From: Amphiura filiformis
Lineage: Eukaryota > Echinodermata > Ophiuroidea > Amphilepidida > Amphiuridae
Direction: 5' to 3'
DNA: 64,000 bases
Assembly (NCBI RefSeq): GCF_039555335.1
Contig: NC_092635.1
Span: 49,372,052 to 49,436,051, forward strand
In this document: positions 11,290-21,730 of the stretch, in pieces
Numbering within the stretch: the stretch's first letter is position 1
Layout of the letters: each line of letters begins with the position of its first letter
Position numbers and translations under genes: made by a program
The notes under the pieces: model-generated
Told to the model about the DNA's origin: nothing
Seen by the model: only the letters and a program-made list of their open reading frames with translations
Database searches by the model: none

Positions 11290-12480
11290 AAAAATCAGGA
11301 TTGTCCGATTCTGATCCTAAAATATTTTGAATGTTATTACAAAATCAAGACACAAAATCATTTCACCTTATATACATTATAGCAGAGAATGTGTAAAACT
11401 ACAAATATATTTACCAATAAATGGCCAAAATAGGTGCTACAAAGTTATAAAGCAACATTTTTGAACATGGCCCAAACAGGCGCTACAAAGTTACAATAAC
11501 AATAAAATAGAATGACAATGAAATAAAGGAGGATGTAACATTTTTGGATGTAAACTGAGCTCAAAAAGAAACTTATAATTTTTCACAAGGTCATATCTTG
11601 AACCAAAATTACACACAGATTTACTTCAATACTCTACTCAAAACACATATCAGTAACCAAGCAGTTGTCCAACTGACACAACAGCAAAATGCACTGACAT
11701 GGGACAGCTTCCTGGACCACATTCACAGCCCAGCCGTGTTTCATGAAAAAAGTGTATGAAAAGCAGAAAGCAGCACCGTTTTATCATCTGTGCAAGGATC
11801 TGGTGTACATTCTCACAGATTTTTTGTCCTGGGTGCCAAATGTTGGGTTGTGAAAGTGAAGGAAGTCCAGGAAGCTGTCCCATGACAGTGCATTTTGCTG
11901 TTGTGTCAGTTGGACAACTGCTTGGTTACTGATATGTGTTTTGAGTAGAGTATTAAGGTTATCCTGTGTGTAATTTTGGTTCATTTTGATTGACAGTATT
12001 TTAAGATATGACCTTGTGATTCACAAGTTGTAAAAAATTATAAGTTTCTTTTTGAGCTCAGTTTAGATAATGTGCATTAAAATATACCCTGTTTACACAC
12101 AGTTCAATCAAATTATTACCTTTTGAGTTGAACAGCTGATCAAACTTGGTTGTGGACGGATTATTCATTAAAAATATTTTTAATATATCTTTTTCTTTCA
12201 TATTTAAAATGATTATGTAACATGAAACTCATTTCCAAAATCATTTCAATCACACTTATTCCAGATGCCGGAGTATAAGGAAATATTGAAATAACTGCTG
12301 GCCTCAACAGGTAATTTAAATTACTATCACATTACATTCCTACATCTTGCAAACAATCTTTGGCTTCCAGTTCATAGTGAACATTAACTTTGTAAAAAGA
12401 AAAACAAATCTATTTTTATGGAAATGTTACAACATTGCTTTAAAATTTCTTTTTTTTTTTTATTTACAATTAAGAAATAT
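11290..12480. repeat. Intergenic repeat unit, copy B (interrupted)
   Basis: The unit resumes after the insertion with GATAATGTGCATTAAAATAT and contains TTGAACAGCTGATCAAACTT. It is homologous to 3895-4254 and 13262-14430. It is split at 11551-12065 by a long fold-back element. Confidence 0.6.
11553..12063. mobile_element. Fold-back MITE, TA target, mariner-like
   Basis: Very long inverted repeats (about 160-200 bp per arm) begin AACTGAGCTCAAAAAGAAAC and end GTTTCTTTTTGAGCTCAGTT. A TA dinucleotide flanks each end (11551-11552, 12064-12065). The arms share CAGTTGTCCAACTGACACAA. Short frames inside are just the palindrome read through and are not genes. Copy A of the host unit at about 4194-4215 shows the site uninterrupted. 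Confidence 0.8.
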
Positions 12481-12587
12481 AAGGATCAGACTTATTAGTA
12501 TTTTTAGAAAATAAATATTGTAATTCACATGAGTGTAATTTCATTTGCACTTTGCTTCGAAACAATTAAACTGTGTACTCAAGTCCC

Positions 12588-12630
12588 ATGACCCCCCCCC
12601 CCCACACACACACACACACACACCCCAACA
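12588..12630. repeat. C-run and (CA)n microsatellite
   Basis: A run of C is followed by CA dinucleotides and a degenerate CACACC/CACAGACA stretch. Confidence 0.9.
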
Positions 12631-12641
12631 CACAGACACAC

Positions 12642-13239
12642 AATTGAATACCTGAGTGGAAGAAGGGCCCAACTCCAATGTTTTACAAAAATGAGTTAGA
12701 CCTAGCATTTTATTGCCTGTAGACTGTTCTTCCTTGTGTATGAAAGATGAGCCAAAATTCACTCTCTAAATAGTCTTCCACATACACTTAATCTGTAATT
12801 TCATGGAAGAAAGGCCCAAGAGTTGGGCCCTTCTTCCACAAATATTGGGTTAAAGAGAAATTTTGTTCATCCACGAAATCTGCTTTTCACTACAATAAAC
12901 TTTCTTGCTAACATATTTCATGCTTCTACTTGTGCAATTTAATGGATAATTATCAAATTTCTGTAGCTATTTATAACACATCTGCTTACAGAATTGACAC
13001 TTACAATATATTAGTGGAAGAAGGGCCCAACTCCAGCTAGTATTAAGACCTGTACCATTGCCATGGAAACATCATATATAATTTTAAATGTATGTAATAT
13101 TGTATATTCATGTATTAAAGGTCCCCTGAAGATGAAAACATTTTGTCTTTAAAACTTTTCCAAATATTAAGTTTTTTCTTAATATCTCAAAAACAGTTTT
13201 GATGGAGTTGGGCCCTTCTTCCACTCAGGTATTCAATTT
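12642..13239. mobile_element. 600-bp inverted-repeat element with four GGGCCC-centred motifs
   Basis: The outer ends AATTGAATACCTGAGTGGAA and TTCCACTCAGGTATTCAATT are inverted repeats. The motif GAAGAAGGGCCCAACTC occurs at both ends and twice more inside (about 12817-12838 reversed and 13016-13036). It looks like a fold-back element with a second inverted pair nested in it. No clear target duplication was found. Confidence 0.6.
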
Positions 13240-13261
13240 TATCAGCACCATGACAATGAAC

Positions 13262-14430
13262 CTTAGAACCAATGAAAATCGGAATTGTCAGTTCCTGATC
13301 CTCTAAATATTTTCAGTAGTGTGCTTACAAAACAAGATACACGACCATTTCAACTTATACATTCATGTAATAATAGAAGAGAATGTGATGGCCAAAATAG
13401 GTGTTACGAAGTTATAATAATGATACAATAGAATAACAAACTGAAGGAAGATGCAACATTTTGCCATGTGAATAACTAGTACATTAAGGGAACTGGAATG
13501 AGCGTTTTGAGCGTTTCGACAGCATTTTTTGTGGGACATGAGAGCACATCAGACCTATCGAATTGCATTCTGAATACGAAGAATGTCTTTCTGATATCAA
13601 ATAATTTTCATAAATTTGATATTGTTCACATTTTGAGATATAACAGTCCTCGAAGTAAATTTTATAAATTTAATGATATAGTCTTAAAGTGTATGTAGCT
13701 GGGAGGAAAAGCAGGCGATCAATTGAAAATTTTGACCTTTCATACTGAAGATATGGATTTTTTTCCCAAGAAGACCTAATTTTTTTTTGGTGTTTTGGGA
13801 AAAAAAATCCATATCTTCAATACGAAAGGTCAAAATTTTCAATTGATCGTTGGCTTTTCATCCCACCTACATACACTTTAGGCAGAAATCATCAGATTTA
13901 TAAAGTTTACTTCGAGTACTGTTAAATATCAAAAATATCAATTTTTAATGATTTGCCATAAAATGTGTATTACATTGCGAATTTTAAAAAATCAAAATTA
14001 TTTGATATCAGAAGGCCATTCTTCGTATTCAGAATGCAATTCGATATGTCTGATGTGCTCTAATGTCCCACAATAAATACTGTCCAAACGTTCATACCCC
14101 TTCCCTTAAAAGGCCCGGTGCAGTTTAATAAAATGATCATTACCTTTCGAATTGAACAGCTTATCAAATTTGGTTATGGACAGATATTCAATAAAATATT
14201 TTTTAACAATTTTTTTTTCATGTTTAAAATGACAACATAACATAACACAAAGAAACTCATCTCAATATCATTAAAATCACACTTATTGCATATGTTTGAG
14301 TTCAAGAAAAGAAAATAACTTCCAGCCTCAACAGGTTCTTTACTAACATTCATAAAGTACATACATCTTGCAAGTGCATATTGAACATTACTTTATAAAT
14401 AACTGATACAAAACTGGGTCATTCTATTTT
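13262..14430. repeat. Intergenic repeat unit, copy C (interrupted)
   Basis: This shares GATGGCCAAAATAGGTG and TTGAACAGCTTATCAAATTT with copy B and GCCTCAACAGGT near its end. A TTAA-flanked element (13488-14105) sits in the middle. Confidence 0.6.
13488..14105. mobile_element. Long fold-back TTAA element (piggyBac-like), copy 1
   Basis: TTAA flanks both sides (13484-13487 and 14106-14109). The ends are GGGAACTGGAATGAGCG and CGTTCATACCCCTTCCC, with arms of about 290 bp that run almost to the centre around GGATTTTTTTCCCAAGAAG. The target site is seen empty in copy A (GTACATTAAAAAAC). A second copy is at 37048-37654. Confidence 0.8.
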
Positions 14431-14529
14431 GTCTACCTGTATGCAGAAACCTCAAGAGAAACTGGTTCTTGAACATTCATAAGTTCATCTGGCCTTTCCA
14501 GAACCCTTTGGGCTTCTTCATAGAACCAT

Positions 14530-14775
14530 TTGTGATGCAATCAAGCAAAATCAGTCCGAACTCGGAAATATTGATTTCGAGATAGCGCCAAACAAAGGTA
14601 ATATTTCCTTTTGTTTCCTGTTGTTTTGGAAACTCTTTAATTACTCATATATTTGGAACTGGTTGTTCAATTTCAATTGAGTTGACTGCACAATGCAGCT
14701 TATGCTTTTTACTATCATATAAGAAAATCAAAATTTAATGTTTCCGAGTTCCGACTGATTTTGTTTGATAGCATC
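14530..14775. mobile_element. Small inverted-repeat element
   Basis: GTGATGCAATCAAGCAAAAT then CAGTCCGAACTCGGAAA on the left pairs with TTTCCGAGTTCCGACTGATT then TTGTTTGATAGCATCAC on the right, arms of about 40 bp. Its class was not assigned. Confidence 0.6.
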
Positions 14776-15129
14776 ACATTTATGGTTCTACATATAATAC
14801 AGCTAAGTAACATATCTGTGGGACATATTTAAGGTTCTATTTAGCACAAGTTTTTCTAAGAGTTTATTATTCTGAGGCAATCTGAGCCTGGCTTTGCAAG
14901 TGGTAAACAACCATGTGATCAACACATAAATCTCATGCCAGTAGTCCAGTACCATTGTAGTCTACATGTATATCAGATACAAAAATGCATGTAAGATGAA
15001 AATACCTTGTCTCAGATCCCAACAACCAAGCATTGACACACACCTACAAGCAATTCACACCCCACCCAGTGCCCCCTCTCTCTCTGCTCTCTGAAACACA
15101 CCCACACACCTCCTGTTCATATTAGCCCC

Positions 15130-15545
15130 CCAAAAAAAAAAAAAAGACCCCAAAAGAAAAAGCCCAATTGTTTGCTTGCCCTTCACCGATTGACCCAAAA
15201 TTGGCCAAAATCAGGGCTGACCCTTTGGTCAACAACATTTTTCTTAAGAAGAAAATTGTTACTGTAAACTCATAACATTTATAACTATCCATTCATGCAT
15301 CAATGTTTCCAATAAACTTGGCATCTTATGCTTGTAAGCATGCAGTCGTTCTGATTGAATCAATTTCTATGGTGTATCTTGCATATTCTGAAGTCTGAAG
15401 TGAAGTTTAGATGTATCTTTCCACATAACCAATGTTCATTGCCTACAGGTGAGTCATTAAAAAAATATATATTTTTCTGACCGACTGACCCGCCCCAAAA
15501 ATCCCACTGGAGGGCAAGCAAACATTTTTTTCTTGGCCCTAATGC
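15130..15545. repeat. Degenerate inverted-repeat fragment
   Basis: GCCCAATTGTTTGCTTGCCC near the left matches, inverted, GGGCAAGCAAACATTTTTTT then CTTGGCCC near 15512-15540. The interior is unremarkable. Confidence 0.4.
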
Positions 15546-16429
15546 AACGAGTTGCAGAAACAGGAAAATAGGCTTTATAGGTGATAAGACAGACACTGTT
15601 ATTTTGTATCAATATCACATGTTAGGTGGTTTAAAGCACATGAGCCGTAGTAGATCATGAAAGTTGCAGCAATCATAAACTTACACAGACAAACCAGGAC
15701 TCTCACTTGTATATGAAACTTTTGTGTTAACAATGGATACCTAGGTCCACTGTTCATACATGGTGTTTCTAAATCAAAACCAGTATAAAAATAAAGGTTA
15801 GTAACAAAAATCAGTAGTAATTAAAAATGTAAGTACAGGGGCATCTATTCTTCGGTTATTCGCCTCCAAAGGGGAGGGAACAAAATTTACCCCTTTGGTG
15901 AAGAATTTTGTGTTTTGAATAAGAAGAAAAAAGAGGAAAAGACAGAAAATAATAAATCACAGCCCTGAAAATAATCAAGAGCCTAGGTGTTTGACATTCT
16001 GAGTCTGTCTCCTCTTTAAACCATTAGTCCTTAGATGCAATGGTTCAGTGTCTAGATTGAACAAGCTTGGGAAGAATTTGATGTTTGTCAATTAATTAAC
16101 TCACAAGTTTCTGGGTCTGAGTTACAAATTTATACTCACCTATTTTCAGTCAGGATCCATGGAAGTGGAGATAACAAGAAAAATAAGGAAAAGTATATGT
16201 AGATAGCAACAAGTATAAAATTTCCCTTTTGGTTCCATTTTTGTGGGATTCCAGCTGGGGAGGAATCTGGGGAAGGATGTGACACACCGCGGTAGGGTGA
16301 GGGAATAATTTAGATTTTCTGGAAGAATAGACACCCCTGTGCAAGTACTAATTAAACACAACCACTCTTGTAAAGTTAATCCAGGTGATAAGTCCCTGAT
16401 ACTCCACTGTAACTTTCACAGTTTTGTTG
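15546..16429. other. Intergenic, nothing recognised
   Basis: No gene or clear repeat was seen. Short frames around 16146-16361 have no recognisable similarity. Confidence 0.5.
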
Positions 16430-16557
16430 TAGCCTCGTATCATTGTATTTTCATGTTCGTAATATGTACTACACAATAGTGCCTATAGTAAATTTATGTT
16501 GCTTACAAAAGTATCAAACATTGTCTGATCTTAATCTAAAGATCTTTGTGATCGATC
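16430..16557 (-). other. Probable 3' UTR of gene 2
   Basis: The sequence just past the stop codon matches the equivalent region of gene 3 (about 54140-54292), for example ATCTAAAGATCTTTGTGAT and CAATAGTGCCTATAGTAAA. The homology fades further downstream. No canonical AATAAA signal was identified with confidence. Confidence 0.5.
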
Positions 16558-18273
16558 TTAAGGAAAATGCCATTCCAGCATTCTGTCCATTCCACGAGTC
16601 TGGTTCACGCTGACGCGAGCTTTGAGTCTATATCGAAATGGAACAACCTTGTTGGAGTTGCCACGTCGAAAGTCACGCAGTTGTAGCCCTTCACTTTGCT
16701 TCACCTTCTGGAATGACGGCGGTTTTGTAGACTGCGAATCTTTGTTAACTGCCAGATATTCCGCTCTTAAGTAGCTAACAAACCAACTCATGTTGTTGAA
16801 GTATTCTTGCACGTAAAAATACACATGATAAATATCTTTATTGATTTCCTCCACCATTGCCTGCGGATTTGCAAGTCTTGTTATCATCTCCATGTCATCA
16901 CTGTGGGTATCAAGTGCTGACAAACGTACATTCGAAGCTGTGCACACATCATCATAACGATCATCATAGGGGCCAAGTAAATACCAATTCCAGTGTTGCG
17001 TAATGATCGTTGAGCATGTGTTCTCACGATTAAGAAGCGGCTTCATCACTTTCAACAAAGCTTGCGTTCCTGAATAATCAGCAATGTTAGATGTGAATAT
17101 GCGATCAAATTGATACGATTTGAAATGTGCCAATTGCAATATGTTGAGACAGTTGCATACAATGACGGATACACTTTGAGCCCCAGCCTTTATGCTTGCG
17201 ATAGTCCGTTTGATCTGATCCGATATGAAGGAATGAAACATCGTAACCATTGACTTGTTGTAATGGTGCTTCTTCACTTTCAGGTAATCCCATTCACTAA
17301 ATGGCATCAGCTGATATTCGATGCAATAAACAAATCTACCAGACGTAAGGATACGTGTGATTTCTTGGGCAACGTTCACATGGGAGACTTTCCCCTGTGT
17401 AAACAAGTAACCCGTCAATGTGGGATTGTCGTACGGAAGACTACAAAGTCTTCCATTCACAAGAGGAATGAAATTGCCGTGTTTATCATACTCATCATGT
17501 GATGGAGCCAACTCACTTGGCAATCTCTTACGGTACAGTCTCCGACCTTCTTCCAAATAGTCATAGTGGTACAACGATCTCCTGCGCTGTTCTTGAAGAT
17601 CAATGTAATTAGGATGACCCTTCCTACATTCCAACTCAAACCACCCTTTCCATACCAGTCCCATGACAGCCATATCTGTTTCGGTAAGATTTAAGACTCC
17701 TCCAGTAACCTTATTAAGATCATCAGCTGAAAAACCTAACAGCGCTCTTAGACAATCTACCAGAAACTTGTAGTCTTCTTCAGGTAAATGAAGAGAGTAC
17801 CAGATGGTTGTGATTCTTTCTGCAATGTTGGGGTCATTAGAGTACATTATCATCATGTACAGTTGTAGTACATTTCTAGCTTGCACAAATGGATCTAAAT
17901 CATTCAGAACGGTGTGCAAGGTACCTTTGAACTCGTTTGGTAAAGACGCAACTGTATGAATCCAGTTTCTGAGATTACCACAACCTGCAGACAGAATGGA
18001 ATAACTACTTTCCAGTGGATCTTCCTCTGATGCCTTTGCTGATCTTTCAACTTCGCTGCATAATTCATTGCTAGGTAAATTTAACAAATCAATAGCTAGT
18101 GCATTGCCGACATAGTATGGACATCTCATTACCTGGTTCTGAAGATTAACCTTGAGTGATGCAACTGCTGCTTTGATTTCTCGCGTGCATTTTTGACAAC
18201 TTGGTTTGTGCTCTTTCCAGTGTTGACGTTGACAGGTTTCTCCGCAGTACCAGGCATTGCAACATGCTGCACA
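16558..18273 (-). CDS. Gene 2, exon 2: second MYND half, DUF4470-type domain and C-terminal region
   Basis: This exon encodes residues 69-639 of a 639-aa protein and ends in TAA. An AG acceptor (TTATTACCAG on the minus strand) precedes it in phase 0. C69, C72, C78, C82, H90 and C94 finish the second MYND finger begun in exon 1. Residues about 122-215 carry SILSAGCGNLRNW and LHTVLNDLDPFVQARNVL, characteristic of DUF4470, a domain often found with MYND fingers in animals. The remaining 420 residues have no domain I recognise, but are conserved in gene 3 and end LEWHFP. No signal peptide or membrane segment is apparent, so a cytoplasmic or nuclear partner-binding protein is likely. The frame is intact over 1.7 kb. 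By eye it is about 84-85% identical to gene 3, with most differences in the middle and the last 70 residues nearly invariant. A frame starting at M117 (18129) is only the part after the fingers. Confidence 0.9.
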   Translation of the reverse strand, partial: CAACCNAWYCGETCQRQHWKEHKPSCQKCTREIKAAVASLKVNLQNQVMRCPYYVGNALAIDLLNLPSNELCSEVERSAKASEEDPLESSYSILSAGCGNLRNWIHTVASLPNEFKGTLHTVLNDLDPFVQARNVLQLYMMIMYSNDPNIAERITTIWYSLHLPEEDYKFLVDCLRALLGFSADDLNKVTGGVLNLTETDMAVMGLVWKGWFELECRKGHPNYIDLQEQRRRSLYHYDYLEEGRRLYRKRLPSELAPSHDEYDKHGNFIPLVNGRLCSLPYDNPTLTGYLFTQGKVSHVNVAQEITRILTSGRFVYCIEYQLMPFSEWDYLKVKKHHYNKSMVTMFHSFISDQIKRTIASIKAGAQSVSVIVCNCLNILQLAHFKSYQFDRIFTSNIADYSGTQALLKVMKPLLNRENTCSTIITQHWNWYLLGPYDDRYDDVCTASNVRLSALDTHSDDMEMITRLANPQAMVEEINKDIYHVYFYVQEYFNNMSWFVSYLRAEYLAVNKDSQSTKPPSFQKVKQSEGLQLRDFRRGNSNKVVPFRYRLKARVSVNQTRGMDRMLEWHFP

Positions 18274-18712
18274 CTGGTAATAAACAAAAACAAAATAAAG
18301 ATAATTAAACCCACTAATTGAAATGAAAATATGTTATTAATCATGATGAACGCATTCAGTTGAACTCGAAATTATACTGATGCTTATTACATCTATATAC
18401 TAGTAAAAACTTTTACAATAGGCAATTTGCTATGGAGATGAGGCCAAGTAGAATTGTTCTGTATTTGCAATATGAAGTTTGATTTGATATAAATTTTAGG
18501 ATTGGAAGAATTTGTGGGTGCTGGTGATAATTTTGGTACCAAAATCTCAAAATGCCCAAAAAGTGTGTTAAGGTTTTTTGGTTCTGAACCCTCGATATAT
18601 ACGATACGTATTAATTCCAATAAGCGCCCAGGATGCTTTAATAACAAAGTCTTTTTGGGTGGTGCTTATTTTTTACCTGGTTTACTTAACTTTTTCGTAA
18701 GGGGCGTAAAGA

Positions 18713-19136
18713 CTAAGGCTCTCAACTAACAGGTAATTATGTACTGGGTACCGGTTCAATTTTTCGGCGGAATCCTGGTACCCGAAAATACTGAAGAAAT
18801 TTTTTTAAATTTTTTTCAAATTATTCGGCGACTTTGGAGAACCACTGGACCTATTCTGAAATGCTAAGATCATCAGGATCATTCACAGTTAATTTGAAAA
18901 ATTGGAAAAAAAATACAGTTTGTTATTCCATGCATTTATGTGATAGATGAAGAGGTAAATATTAGTTTGTGATTTGCATAGTAAAGTTAACAAACTGTAA
19001 TTTTTTGGGGTTTTTTTTTTCAAATTTTTTCAAATTACCTGTAAGTGATCCTAGCACTTCAGAATAGGTCCAGTGGTTCTCTAAAGTTGCCGAAAATGGG
19101 TGGGAACTCAGGTACCCGGAATTGGTGAGAGCCTTA
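18713..19136. mobile_element. Fold-back MITE in gene 2 intron
   Basis: The outer ends CTAAGGCTCTCA and TGAGAGCCTTAG are exact inverted repeats. Arms of about 170 bp share GGTACCCGAAAAT/GGTACCCGGAATT and AACCACTGGACCTATTCTGA with its complement. A TA duplication is possible but cannot be separated from the palindrome. Confidence 0.65.
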
Positions 19137-19167
19137 GTAAGGACGTATGTTACAGAAGGGTTCCGAG

Positions 19168-19695
19168 CAGGGTTCGCAGGTTTTTGCCGCAGGTGGAAAA
19201 AACCGCGGTTTTAACCGCGGTTTTAACCACTTGGCTAAAACAGTTTTTGCCGGCAAAATGGCAAAAACTAAAAAAGTGATTTATAGTTCAATTTTTTCAT
19301 CTCAAAACAAATTATTAAGTTACAAAAATAAGTTCCCAAGTGTAACAAGGCCAGATTTTGTAATTATAAGCAATATATTAAGAAATTAAAGGCATGCGTT
19401 TTCATTGCTCAATTGCATTTAATCGAAATGTGGCATGTATCAAATTCAAAACTTTTTCATTTTATGGACTTGATGAGACAAAAAATATGTTGAATGATTC
19501 GTTGAAAGATGTGTGTTACTATTTATGAGCTTTCTGTGTCACTTTTTAATATTTGAGTGACTATGTGTGAGTTTTTGCCAGTTTTTGCCATTTTTGCCGG
19601 TTTAAACCGGGCAAAAACTGGCAAAAACAGTTTTTGCCAGGTTTTTGCCACTTTGCCGGCAAAAACAGGTTTTTGCCGGCAAAAACCGAACCCTG
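19168..19695. mobile_element. hAT-like MITE, 528 bp, in gene 2 intron
   Basis: The ends are CAGGGTTCGCAGGTTTTTGC and CGGCAAAAACCGAACCCTG. An exact 8-bp repeat GTTCCGAG flanks it (19160-19167, 19696-19703). The interior has many TTTTTGCC/GGCAAAAA words near both ends. No transposase frame is present. Confidence 0.9.
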
Positions 19696-20087
19696 GTTCC
19701 GAGACATTCTAGTAGCTGTTCTGATGCAGAAAATGTATTGCAAGTTTACACAGGACTTGTAGTCCTCCAGCTATATCACTGTATCAACGTCTATCTGTCA
19801 CTTCAACATTAATGGTACCCTTTAGCAAATTGAAAACACCCTGGGTGGGCAGTTATTGGGGCATGGGCACTTCCAGGGGGCGCTTATTGAAACAAATTCC
19901 CATACAATGTTAAAAAACACAAGTTCACCACAAAATAAGATAAGCCAAGAGGTTTGTCATTGCTTGTTTTACAAGTTGTGAGGTATAAATTAGAAACAGG
20001 CAAAACACTTAAAAAAACTATACTCTTTAGGGAAAAAATAAATATCAAATTTTGTGGAAATGTTATAACATTACTTAAAACCCATAC

Positions 20088-20291
20088 CTCTTTTAATTTT
20101 GCAGACTCTTTGCAGCATTTTGGATTTGAGCATTGTTTTGGTTTCCATTCTCCACATTGCGGCTTGTGTCTCCACTGATCACGAAAACGGCATATTTCGC
20201 TGCAGTACTTAGCTTCACCGCAAACATCACAAGGAACTTCCTTTTCGATTGGGTTTTCACATCGCCAACAGCAACCACGTTGGACATCCAT
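20088..20291 (-). CDS. Gene 2, exon 1: first MYND zinc finger
   Basis: This exon encodes residues 1-68. The start at 20291 has an in-frame TAG two codons upstream and the context ACAATGG. MYND finger 1 uses C8, C11, C21, C24, C30, C34, H42 and C46, the full C6HC set. C54 and C59 are the first ligand pair of a second finger whose remaining six ligands lie in exon 2. The exon ends at a phase-0 GTATGG donor; a frame that continues past it to 19884 is intron read-through. Protein identity to gene 3 exon 1 is about 94% (four differences seen). MYND fingers bind proline-rich peptide motifs in partner proteins. Confidence 0.92.
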
Positions 20292-20308
20292 TGTCTAAAT
20301 AGGAATAA
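20292..20308 (-). promoter_or_regulatory. Possible 5'-UTR splice acceptor, gene 2
   Basis: Just upstream of the start the minus strand reads TATTCCTATTTAG then ACA ATG, as in gene 1. This is a plausible 3' splice site of a leader intron. Confidence 0.35.
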
Positions 20309-20364
20309 TAAAACACACACAATAATCAAAATGCCATTGTTATTAATATTATACTGCAGAGAAC

Positions 20365-20731
20365 CAGCCCTCGAATTAACCCACGGCACCCATGGCATTT
20401 TGCCGTGGGTGCCCACCCCCACTGCTGTAATGCCCTAAAAATATGTCCTTTACCCAAGGCAGTCACTTGCCGTGCCCTCTAATGAAGTTGCCGTCGGTGC
20501 CCTAGCCCTGCCCCTTCATTATAAAATCTTCTATCTATGTTTGTGTGTGTTTTCTTCACTTTTGAGAAATTGCCTTGGTGCCCTTCTCAAATTTTCAACA
20601 GTTGCCATGATGCCCTCTTGAAATATTACAAACTGCCGTGCTGCCTTGTCTTTTCAGTGAAAATCCAAGGCAATTATCAACTTGCCCTAAAAAAGTTGCC
20701 GTGCCCCTTGAGATCCTTAATTCGAGGGCTG
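20365..20731. mobile_element. hAT-like MITE, 367 bp, upstream of gene 2
   Basis: The ends CAGCCCTCGAATTAA and TTAATTCGAGGGCTG are perfect inverted repeats. The 8-bp repeat CAGAGAAC flanks both sides (20357-20364, 20732-20739). Gene 3 has a single CAGAGAAC at 61031-61038 in homologous flanking sequence, so the pre-insertion site is visible in the window. The interior is rich in GCCGTGGTGCCC-like words. Confidence 0.95.
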
Positions 20732-20774
20732 CAGAGAACATGAAACAGATGTAGACGGTTATGGTATATCCTAC

Positions 20775-20972
20775 TAAGCATGGGGGGCATGGGGGAAAAC
20801 CCCCCAGTCAGAACTTTTCCCCCCCCCCGTTGCCCTCCAGAAAAAAACCGAAATTACGTAAAATTCCACTTTTTGCAGTAATTTTGCCCAAAATTTGTTG
20901 ATTTTGCCCCCCAAATTCACTTTTTCCCCTAATACCTACCCCCACCCCGAAAAAATTTCTTGCGCCACCACT
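20775..20972. mobile_element. Probable small insertion with CGCCACCACTG end
   Basis: G/C-run-rich sequence from near GCATGGGGGGCATGGG to CTTGCGCCACCACTG interrupts flank homology with gene 3, which resumes at GAGGAGTGTAGC. The left end and target duplication were not resolved. Confidence 0.4.
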
Positions 20973-20984
20973 GATTGCGAGGAG

Positions 20985-21730
20985 TGTAGCATTTTTTTCA
21001 TAATTCCACTTCTGATGCTGATCGACAGAGAAACTGCTGATAACCAGTGTTGTTAATTTACCAGTAAATTAAAATGGCGGTAAATTACCGGTAAAAAATG
21101 GTAAAATAATTAAATTAAGTAAATCATAAAAGAGTTAAATTGAACGATAAAAATTCAATTCTTTTCCTATTCTAAAAGAGCTACATAGATACTTGAACAC
21201 AGTCCTGTTTTGTTGAATATACCTTTCCAGATGAAAATCAGCTTCATAAATAAAGCTGAAGTTGTAATGAACAAAAGTCATGTAGTATTTACGTACATTT
21301 TTAGCAAGTGTTTCAATGTTTTCTCTCTGAATATTAAAAAACACACAGACACAGAGCCTGTCTAGCCACATGGCACTGGAGTCTTGGACTATAACATCTG
21401 AGAAAACTACATTCCATTTTTATTTTCATGGTAGAACATTTATGCCAGGAACTTCAATTGAATGAACACAGCTTAGGAACCAGAATGCAACATTTTTGAA
21501 TAATTTTCCCATATTGTAAATGTTAAAAATCATTTTGGTCAAAAAAATGCTCCATACTGGAATATGAGGGTCAGTTTTGACCAAAAATCATTTTCTGACA
21601 AAAGGGAGACATATTGTTTGACAAAAACTTTCATCCTCTTCACATAATTCAAGTTAAAGCCATAATGACATTACAAGTACAATTTCTGTCAAATTTAAAT
21701 TTTACCCAAAATGCTCGGAAAGTTCTAATA
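20985..21730. other. Gene 2 upstream flank, little recognised
   Basis: This begins with sequence matching the gene 3 flank near 61080 (GATGCTGATCG, CAGAG). It then holds a short palindromic TTTACCAGTAAATT/AATTACCGGTAAA patch near 21057. No gene was seen. Confidence 0.4.

Larger units (their letters stand above)
18274..20087 (-). other. Intron of gene 2 (1814 bp) with two inserted elements
   Basis: The donor is GAG|GTATGG at 20087 and the acceptor is ACCAG at 18274. The stretches 18420-18565 and about 19915-20087 align with gene 3 intron sequence at 59740-59880 and about 59868-60045. The block between them, about 1.35 kb, is absent from gene 3. It holds the elements at 18713-19136 and 19168-19695. 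Confidence 0.8.

Noticed and set aside
11650-11984. Minus-strand frames of 66-77 codons as a small transposase
   Set aside because: They lie entirely in the long arms of a fold-back element and contain no DDE-type motif.
18129-18344. Frame overlapping the start of gene 2 exon 2 (and the similar one at 55861-56070)
   Set aside because: It is an alternative frame of the same exon. The MYND cysteines are only present in the other frame, and both paralogues show the same shadow.
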